This document shows, one piece after another, positions 56,138-64,000 of a stretch of DNA of 64,000 nucleotides. A model generated the notes under the pieces. The model searched no databases, was not told where the DNA came from, and saw only the letters and a program-made list of their open reading frames with translations. Source of the stretch: Diploscapter coronatus (taxonomy: Eukaryota; Nematoda; Chromadorea; Rhabditida; Rhabditidae). The translations under genes were made by a program, and so were the position numbers. Within the stretch, counting starts at the first letter, position 1; each line of letters opens with the position of its first letter. The stretch covers positions 42,927,201 to 42,991,200 of the forward strand of contig OZ038422.1 in the NCBI GenBank assembly GCA_964036155.1. Direction: 5' to 3'.

Positions 56138-56799
56138 TTCATAACTGCTCAATTTATGATGAATAATAGTCTTTTGCGTAGTTAAAATACAGGTCAAAGA
56201 GGTAACGTCGTTTTTCACTGTGCTACTTTTTCAAACATTCCACTCTTGTATTCTTTTACGTTTCGCTACTAACTTTCATGAATATGGATGCACTTTTCTT
56301 TCTACATACCAAATCATTTGCAGGAATCACAATTTACAATTTGCTTAATTGGCAGCTTAAAGCTATAATTTATGTGTTGTATTTTCATCTCATACAGGTA
56401 TACTTAGACATTTGCAGGCATTATTACTTTATTCCTGCAATGTCGAATTAGGAATTTCATAATTGTTTTCACTTTTGTTATGTTATTTACCAAGCCAAAT
56501 TCTATCGTCGTCGTTACGTTTTCTAGTCCTCGATGAAGTCAGGATTTTTATTCTTCTATACAAAATTGTCACAGATCGTAAACATTTCAAAAACTTGCCA
56601 GAATGCGTTTTTAATTATTTTTTTTTAAAGAATATCTAAATTTCCGTAATTAGAAAGAAAATAATTCAAACGAAATTATATTGTTTTGTTGGGATAATAT
56701 CTACTTACGGAAAGCACATTTTGTTTGATTCAAATGATATCTAATTGTCCATGACAATAGATTAATAAAAAGATAAAACTAAATAAAAGAAAACAATCT
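56138..56799. other. Convergent intergenic, RTK / KCTD
   Basis: Between the RTK stop (plus) and the KCTD stop (minus). AT-rich, with several TTTATT/AATAAA strings around 56760-56785. Nothing else was seen. Confidence 0.45.
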
Positions 56800-57785
56800 T
56801 TACAAATTATCCCATTCGTCGTAGGCCGAATTCGGTTGACATTCTTCTTCGCGTGAAGGCTTCTTCTTCAGAGCAATTTGATTCTGAACATTACATTTTG
56901 TAAAAAAAGTGATAACAAAATAATGTATGCCTGTTCCCTTTCGAATTGGAAGCTTTCATAGTCCCTGAGAGTCACTTGTACATATGAAGTGACATAGTGC
57001 TGTTCCTCAGTCCTCTGGTACTTCGTCAGCAAATCCAGGGCCATTTCCTTGAGTTCGGCCAAATTCAAAGCTTCGCATTCGCCAACCAACCTGTAACTCA
57101 TTCTGGTTTATTCTTCCTCCACTCTCTTCCCTACTTGGCCAAGTCATCGGGTTTGCTTGGCAGAGCAAGTGAAGGCACGAACTTCTCCTTCTTTAATCTC
57201 AAATAGGCCAGAATATGCCTGAAAGACTTGGCATCTCGGTCCAGATAGTAATTGCCACCCTAAATAAGGCATGTTAGCATGAATTCCCACATATAATATC
57301 ACCTTATCCTGAGCAATGGGCTTTGTAGTGCCTGGTTTGAACCATTCTGCTAATTTGGATCTTGGATCTGCCAATAAATCTGTTCTTCTTACCTAAAGTG
57401 GAAGATTTTTGAAAGGGGTAAAATCCAAGGAGACTATGAAAACTTGAGTTTGATGATTATTGGCAAAATTATGAAATATTCATCCTTCAAAGCATTCTTC
57501 AATATCTTTGTCTTATTACTTTCGATCAGGGAAGGGATGATATTTAGATTTTGGAAATCGATATATATTTTATTTTTTAATTACGATTTCCTTTTTGAAT
57601 TTGCATACGAAAAATTTGATTTCGAATTCGATCTCGATATTCTCTACTGTCTGCCTTCCCATTATAATGCTTTTCGTCATTACACATTCGGTCATTTTAA
57701 AATAGTCAGTATTCTATCTTACTGTATACTTTTTGCCTCCCACATTGACGTTGAGAATATCGTCTGCAGTTCGAGCGCGAGACAT
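56800..57785 (-). CDS. KCTD-type BTB/T1-domain protein
   Basis: Exons 57785-57723, 57392-57303, 57259-57135, 57090-56931 and 56883-56800 close to 173 residues. The BTB/T1 domain covers about 10-110: DILNVNVGGKKYTVRRTDLL at the start, SKLAEWF, then GGNYYLDRDAKSFRHILAYL with the usual FRHIL-x-YLR helix, and LVGECEALNLAEL. KCTD proteins oligomerise through this domain and commonly act as Cullin-3 adaptors or G-beta-gamma regulators; which role applies is not visible. The C-terminus is a short charged tail ending EWDNL. The reading begins at the first ATG after a TTTCAG, but the in-frame sequence continues seven codons upstream to that splice site, so a further 5' exon is possible. The last intron is GC-AG (CAG|GCATAC). 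Confidence 0.85.
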
Positions 57786-59643
57786 GAAACCGTAGCTTGG
57801 AAAGGTCTGAAAGTAAATTTGTAAGAGGTAAATAAAACAATTTCTGAAGAAAACAATAAAAAGATGGTGATGGATTGATAGCATAGCGCTTTATAAAAAC
57901 TAGAATAGGCGATTTTATCTTAATCAGAGTTGATCTGTTAAGATATAAAATGCTGAACGGCAAACAGATCCACTTGGTCGAGATTTTCTCAATTTCGCAT
58001 TTCAGATCTTCATATTCAGAACTTCAAAACAAAGGTATATCTTTAAAAAGTAAAACGAGCACGAACACCTCGCAAGAACATAATATGCAATGAAATGAAA
58101 ACACGAAAATAAATGCTTCTTTGTACTTCGTTTCTGCATTGCACGCATTTCTAAAATCGCACAGGAAACTAATCGGAAGAACTGAACTCAACAAGTTTTT
58201 GAGTAATTTTCAGGGTATCAAAGGAGTATTTCAGAAGAAAAAGAAGAAAATATTGTATTGAATTCTGAATTCAAAGATCTCAACATTGCAAGCACTGCAG
58301 TACTCCTGAACAAATGCAGAGCTCAGCAGCACTGGCCACTCAACTTTCGACTCGTGCTGTCTCAGACCAAACACTGCCAATTTTCTCGTCAAGCTAATGT
58401 CGCAAAAATAATTATCATAGATTTATTTACTCAGAAATGATAGCTCCTTCATAGTTACTTCCAAAATCACTAGAAAAAGTCTGAATAATTGAAAGCTTAC
58501 CATAATTGAATTGAATAGATCAATATTTGCCTAGTGTAGTAAGTGAAATTCTCCCGATTTAGTAGCTGAAAGTTATAAAGGCATTCATTTTGTGCATTTC
58601 TTTAAGCCTCTCCAAGTCCATTGCTCCTTCACGTGTTGTCGAGCTGAAAGCAGAAAACGGAAAACGATTATTCCTTCGAAGTTGGGGGAAATTTTTTGGC
58701 AGAGGAGTGAAAATGCAGGGTCGTGCCAAGCAGCAGGTTATGAACGCTTCGGTTCTTTAACCCATTATTATTACACCTATACATTCACATGAATATGAAT
58801 TCCATTTTCTGGAAAGATAATGCCATAATGCGAAATTTCAGAAGTTTTATTTATTTACTAGAAAGAAGGTTTAGATTGAAGAAATTTGATTAATAGCTAA
58901 AAGAAATAAAAATAGATTACCTCTACTATATAAGAATGTAGTGACCTTTTTTAATTTCAATTTTCATACCAATTATACAAATCAACTATGGAGATTTAAA
59001 AAAAAAATTGTTTCACAAAATTTCGACTTCAAAAATAGTCTAAATTAGCATAAAACCGAGAAAGATATTAACAAAAACTGTAATATATGTCGGATCCTTG
59101 ACTTAGGAATTTGCTTCAGTCAACTATCAGGTTAATTGGATAGTAATTACAGCAAGAGAATACTAAGAATATTAATAAAAATTTAAAAAAAAAAAAAAAA
59201 AGAACAAATAGGCCAAAGAGAGTAGGGATAGCCTATGGTCGGTTGAAAAAGTAACTTGCAAAATATATGCAGGATCCACGTCCTCTCCATGCTTTAATAT
59301 CAGGATATCGGGGTTTTGGTATCAGGGTTGTTAGAACTCCACTTTGAATGGAGTTCGAAATGGAGTGAAATTGGAATTTTGAGAAAAGATTGGAATTGGG
59401 ATTAGTCTACCAATTAAAATCCCTTCATTTGTTTATTTCTAATTCCCAATTATTAATTTTATGATGATATTTTTTCTCGCAAAACATTCGACATCACTAT
59501 CCCCTTATCAATTTATATTCAACGTAAAAGCTCGTTTTCTTGCTCCAAATGATTATTGATTTTTTTACATTTATTTGCGCATGAATGCAGGATTTATTTC
59601 CTAAATCAGTACAAATTTTAATTTTAAAATTAAAGAATGAAAA
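57786..59643. other. Intergenic, 1.86 kb, between KCTD and Hsp70-Kelch
   Basis: Two short stretches (58270-58400 and 58590-58745) are markedly less AT-rich than their surroundings and look exon-like, but I could not join them into a gene. A poly-A run lies at about 59188-59200 and a TAGGGATAG motif shared with the 18.4-kb element near 59222. The rest is plain AT-rich sequence. Confidence 0.4.
58270..58745. other. Possible small unrecognised gene (two exon-like blocks)
   Basis: 58270-58400 and 58590-58745 have higher GC and open frames on both strands. On the plus strand one can read MQSSAALATQLSTRAV..., then KRLFLRSWGKFFGRGVK...QQVMNASVL with a stop at about 58760. On the minus strand, a TTTCAG at about 58654 and open frames are equally available. 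No family is recognised and no phase-consistent join was found, so neither strand nor coding status is settled. Confidence 0.2.
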
Positions 59644-62440
59644 ATGGTGTATATCGGCATCGACTTGGGGACGACATATTCGTGTGTTTCCGTGATTGAA
59701 AAGGGAAATCCTGTTGTGATTATTTCTGACGATGGTCCGTTTTTATTATTTTCTAAGAATATTCTAGAACTTAGGCAAACCCACAATTCCATCTGTAGTT
59801 GCTTACTGTGATTCAGAAATTCTCGTGGGTAACTTTGCTTTGAGCTGCAATACAGATCCGTCGAATGTTTTATATGGTAATAAAATTATATTTCTGAAAA
59901 GTTGTGATAAAATTCATTAAAAATAGACTCAAAGCGTTTAATTGGCTGGAAATTTCTGGTTGATTTGCCCATTGCTGAGAATCGAAATCTTTGGACATTT
60001 AATGTCGACACGAGAGATGTAAGGTATTCAAGAAATTCGTGACTTTCTTCAAAGCGCTAATTTTAGGATGTTTGTGGATATGTGTTGAACAAAGGAAAAC
60101 CAAATGAACGGTTTATAAAGGCAGAAGAAGTTTCAGCTGAAATCCTGAAAAATTTAAAAGCTGTTACAGAGGTTATAATTGATGAATTTTCGGATCTAAG
60201 AAAATTAATTCTGCAGCAATATTTAAACAAGAAAGTGACCGGCGCAGTGGTTACAATCCCTGCATTGTTCAACGAAAAACAAATAGATGCCACGAAAAGA
60301 GCTGTAGAAATGGCTGGACTTGAATTGAAATATTTGCTACACGAACCTATTGCAGCTGCAATTGCTTACAATCATAGAGCTAAATTAGGAGATTCTAAGA
60401 TCTTAGTCTTCGATTTTGGAGGAGGTATTTGGCTAAAATTCGTGCATTTATCGTTTGATTTAGGAACTCTTGATATAAGCATCGCTGAAATAAACAACGA
60501 AGAAATTCGGGTAAGAGCTATAACTGGTGACTGTCACTTAGGTTAGGTTTGAGTTGCTAATGAAGGATTTATTATCCGCGTTTTTAGGAGGTCAAGATAT
60601 CGACAGCAAAATAATGAAATATGTAAACGATACTTTCATGCAAACATCGAATTTTGATATTATTCAAAAACCGAGGCTTATAAAGCGATTTCGAACTGTT
60701 TGCAGAGATACTAAAGAAGTTCTTTCATTCAACGCAGAGTCATATAATATCCATGTAAGAATCTTGGTTTATTTGCATATTGAGCTGAATAATATTATAG
60801 GTAAATTAATTTTAGATGGATATAAACGATGAACAAGAAGTGAATGTAATACTAACTAAAGTTAAACTTAACGAACTATGCAATGAATTATTCAAAAAAT
60901 CGATGGAATTAATTGATAAAGGGCTAAATACTGCTCAGATATCATTAGAGCAGTTAAATCATGTGGTGATTCGGAGTCTTATGTTTAGTAATCAAATAGT
61001 CTCCTTTATTACAGATCTTAGTTGGTGGATCAGCTCGAATTCCAAAAATTCGAGAACTTTTGTCGCATAAATTTGGCCCGACAAATTTAAAATCTGACCT
61101 AAATTCCGACGAGGCTGTAGCTCATGGAGCTGCGATTATTGCAAATGCTTTGGAGGTTTGAAAATAAATAATTCATTATTAAAATGAAAGTGGTTATTTC
61201 AGAAAGGAATTGAAATCCCACTGATTAATAATACAATGGTTGAATTATCTTGGAATATCAGTAACTTGCAATTTGGTGGAGAGAACTCACTCAATAATTC
61301 GCATGAAATTTTATTCTATCGTAAGAAATTACGTTAAAAGCTAAGTAAGAGATTTTGAAACGACTCATAATCATTTAGTTCATTATCGAAATGATGATGA
61401 ATATGAAGGAAGAGTATGCTTGTTCAATTCATCTACCTGCTCAATCGAAAAGATTGCAAAATTTCACAATTATTATCGACCACATCAAGTAGCGACTATA
61501 CGGAATAAAGTAAACTCTTATGTTCGTTATTTTGAATGTTTTTTTTTTCCAATTTCAGATCTTTGGAATTGACAATGCATATGAATCATTTGAAATATAT
61601 GACTTGAATATTCGACAAATTTCAAAAGGTGTTATCAACAAATCCACGAATGATCGATTCAAAGAATTTTACAGGCCCAGATCCTCCTGAATGGCGTGGA
61701 TGGGCATCTGTGGCATATTCCAAAGACAAATTGTATTATTTGGGTGGAATGGATTATAAAACAATGGAATATACGAATCGAGTTGACGTAAGAAGATCGA
61801 ATGAAAGTCCATGTAATAATTTATTCAGGTTTTAATAGATGGAAAATGGGAAACAGGCCCTGCTCTTCCTTTTCCAATTAGATGGGCTCAAACAATAACA
61901 TCCGATGAAACTTTATACGGTCACATTATAGCATATCCACTATTGTAATTATGGATATTCAGTTATTGATGGAAATGATAGTATAAAGATATATCGACTA
62001 TCTGACGATGAAAGGGAATGGATTGAAATTGGAGAGATTCCAGAAAAACGAAATTATTTTGGAGTTGCATCACTAAATGGGAGAATTTACATTACTGGAG
62101 GACGAAGGTCGTTAATTTTATATGATAAATAATGTACTATTATATATTTAGTAATAATTATAATGTATTCAAATCCTGTCTGTGTTTCGACCCCTCAGCT
62201 CCAGTTGGCAGTCGAATTTCTCGAATCGCTGATACGTATTATGAAAGATATCATCATTCGCTTGTTGCTACGAATGGAAAATTGTATGCAATCGGAGGGT
62301 GAGCTGAGATTTTGCATATATTTATACGAAATATTTGTTTACTTAGATTTCAAGACATTTCCGAGGAAAAATTTTGTAGTTCAATCGAGGAATACGATCC
62401 CCAAACGAATAAATGGCGTGAAATCGAAAAAATGACATAA
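59644..62440 (+). CDS. Hsp70 ATPase domain fused to Kelch repeats
   Basis: Sixteen exons (59644-59734, 59775-59876, 59927-60018, 60067-60424, 60464-60541, 60588-60754, 60816-60965, 61015-61155, 61203-61320, 61379-61509, 61559-61628, 61675-61787, 61829-61919, 61963-62107, 62152-62298, 62347-62440) close to 695 residues. An in-frame TGA two codons upstream fixes the start. Residues 1-395 are an Hsp70 nucleotide-binding domain: IGIDLGTTYS, EPIAAAIAY, VFDFGGGTLD, LVGGSARIPKI and DEAVAHGAA. From about 400 the Hsp70 substrate-binding and lid domains are absent. Instead there are Kelch-like units: SFEIYDL, WASVAYSKDKLYYLGGMD, YFGVASLNGRIYITGG, HHSLVATNGKLYAIGG and IEEYDPQTNKWREIEKM. Kelch propellers bind proteins, so an ATP-switched recognition protein is conceivable (inference). 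Codons are strongly A/T-ending. No frame breaks. Confidence 0.88.
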
Positions 62441-64000
62441 AATAAAGTTGATTATAGTAATCTCAGATTTCATATAGAAATTTTATTCAATAAATGTGAA
62501 ATAATAATTTAGCTTCAGTAACATGATATAGACAACTCTCGAAGATATTCAAAATTAACAGAGGAAATTGTAACTGAAATAAATATTCTTCAAAATATTT
62601 TATTTAAAAATTCTGTAACCAAATCCAATATTTATTTTATAGTAATTTCAATCGATTAACGAGTTTCAAGGTAATTTTTTCAAAATATATAGCAGAAATA
62701 GTTAATCGATTTCTTGTGAAGTTGTTGCTGGCACTTCGCATTCAGTTTGATTACACGCTCCATGAATTCATTTTTACTTCGGCATGTTATACATGATTTT
62801 GAAGCCCTTATATAGGGGCATAATCGTATTGTTGTTTTTTTTTTATTTTCGAAATAAAACTTTAAATTTTGAATGAAATTGAAGCTTAAAAAAGACTACC
62901 GAATTATCTAGTAGAAATGTCGCCAGCGATAGAACAGATAATAATTCAATTGCAGTTGTTTTCTTCTTTTGTTTCTCTTGTGCTCTATCTCTCTGATGAG
63001 ATTGGATCTCATCAGATTCATTCTTCACAAGTTAACTTATCACCAACAGCTGCACTTCGATATTGATATTAATAAAGTATTATACTCTTATATTCGATAG
63101 ATCTATTAGAAACAGTACGTACAAGAGGCAATTAATGAAAAGTATTCAAATAGAATTTATTCCCGGTTCAAATTTATTACCAGCTATATCTGCAACAAGG
63201 AACGATGCTAGAAACGGTCGCAATAATTATTATTCCAAAGCATTGCATTACGATATATTGAAAATGCTTTATCACGTTGTTTCATGCTAATGCTTTCGAA
63301 TAAATTGATCGGCCAAAATTAAGAACTAGAAATCATCTCGATCGAAAGATCAAAGTTTGGATATAATAATGACTAAAATAAAGATATAAGCTGAAAAAAA
63401 TAAAAACCGGAGAGTAAAAATAAAACTTGTGACAAATACAACGAAGACTAGCCATATGTTATTTTACTATCATATTTAATTGAAGATTTAAAAAATGAAA
63501 AGATAGTAAAATGAAATCGTGCTAGGAAGAATCGACATAATAATTGAAAAATAATAAACGTTCAAAAATCGGCTCCTAGAAAAAGACACCAGGACACCGG
63601 GACACCAGTTAGAAAAAGACAACGGCTTTTTTCTTTTCTTCTCTTGCTTTCTCATACTATTTCTTAGAAAAGGTGGTGTCTTTTTCTACGAGCCCAAAAA
63701 TCAGCTCTCAACTTTGATCCAAAATATGCGTGATTTTGTAACAGAAATGCATTGAATTGGATTGACAAATCAAATGATCTTCTTGATAAATTGTATTTCT
63801 TCCATCTATCAACGCAATTTATTCCTCCCATTTACAAAATAGATATGTTCAACAACTAATTACGAAAGAAAAATGATATCTAGGAGAATGCAGGATTAAG
63901 CTAAATTACGGACTCAAATCTATAGCCGCTAAATCCAACTATTTGAAAAAGTGCAACAGATATTCTGAATCAAAAAGAAAGAATACCATTTGCTCAATTG
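62441..64000. other. Intergenic, 3' flank of Hsp70-Kelch
   Basis: Very AT-rich to the end of the window. AATAAA just after the stop (about 62449) is a likely poly(A) signal. Open frames at 62843-63028 and 63063-63290 have no protein-like features. A MITE with target duplication lies at 63571-63694. No other gene was seen. Confidence 0.45.
63571..63694. mobile_element. hAT-like MITE with 8-bp target-site duplication
   Basis: GGCTCCTAGAAAAAGACACC at the left end is complementary, with one mismatch, to GGTGTCTTTTTCTACGAGCC at the right end. Both ends are flanked by CAAAAATC (63563-63570 and 63695-63702), an 8-bp duplication typical of the hAT superfamily. The 124-bp interior is non-coding and contains short repeats of GACACC and TAGAAAAAGAC. 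Confidence 0.75.

Noticed and set aside
63063..63290. 75-codon open frame near the end of the window
   Set aside because: AT-rich, no family resemblance, no splice context.

Overview
The window reads as AT-rich nuclear DNA of an invertebrate, most probably a nematode. Nearly every gene is broken by short introns, commonly 40-55 nt, that end in TTTCAG or TTTTAG. Several start codons sit directly behind a 3' splice-site sequence with no coding exon before it, as expected for spliced-leader trans-splicing. The gene content fits: a P-glycoprotein, an N-myristoylated globin, F-box paralogues, a VEGFR/VER-type receptor tyrosine kinase, an HLH-13/PTF1A-type bHLH factor, TMEM87, UBR7 and an array of secreted phospholipase A2-like genes. 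I cannot name the species. All gene models were assembled by hand from exon frames and splice phases. The totals given are those that close in frame.

Layout. 485-7958 (+): complete 30-exon ABCB/P-glycoprotein. 9203-13240 (-): three small secreted proteins with Glu/Arg/Gln-rich, probably coiled-coil tails. 15053-19517 (-): TMEM87-type seven-transmembrane protein. 19981-26868 (+): two paralogous F-box genes flanking a four-transmembrane TMEM272-like gene; a Tc1/mariner relic lies at 22.4 kb. 27931-30261 (+): globin with N-terminal myristoylation signal and a long Ser-rich tail, convergent with 30566-33039 (-), UBR7. 33813-42341 (-): five tandem secreted PLA2-like genes sharing one three-exon plan with an invariant 109-nt middle exon. 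43620-44291 (-): PTF1A/HLH-13-type bHLH. A roughly 3 kb divergent intergenic stretch follows. 47352-56137 (+): 26-exon, seven-Ig receptor tyrosine kinase. 56800-57785 (-): KCTD-type BTB protein. 59644-62440 (+): a 16-exon gene whose product is an Hsp70 ATPase domain fused to Kelch repeats.

Functionally the window is a mixture of housekeeping genes (UBR7, TMEM87), signalling and developmental genes (RTK, bHLH, KCTD, globin) and locally expanded secreted families (PLA2-like, charged coiled-coil). It is not an operon or a pathway cluster. The most unusual item is the Hsp70-Kelch fusion, in which the substrate-binding half of Hsp70 is replaced by a Kelch-like region while the ATPase motifs are kept. 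Other points of interest are five predicted GC-AG introns among about 138, the changes at the catalytic Asp position in the PLA2-like array, and several palindromic MITE-like elements, one with a clear 8-bp target-site duplication.
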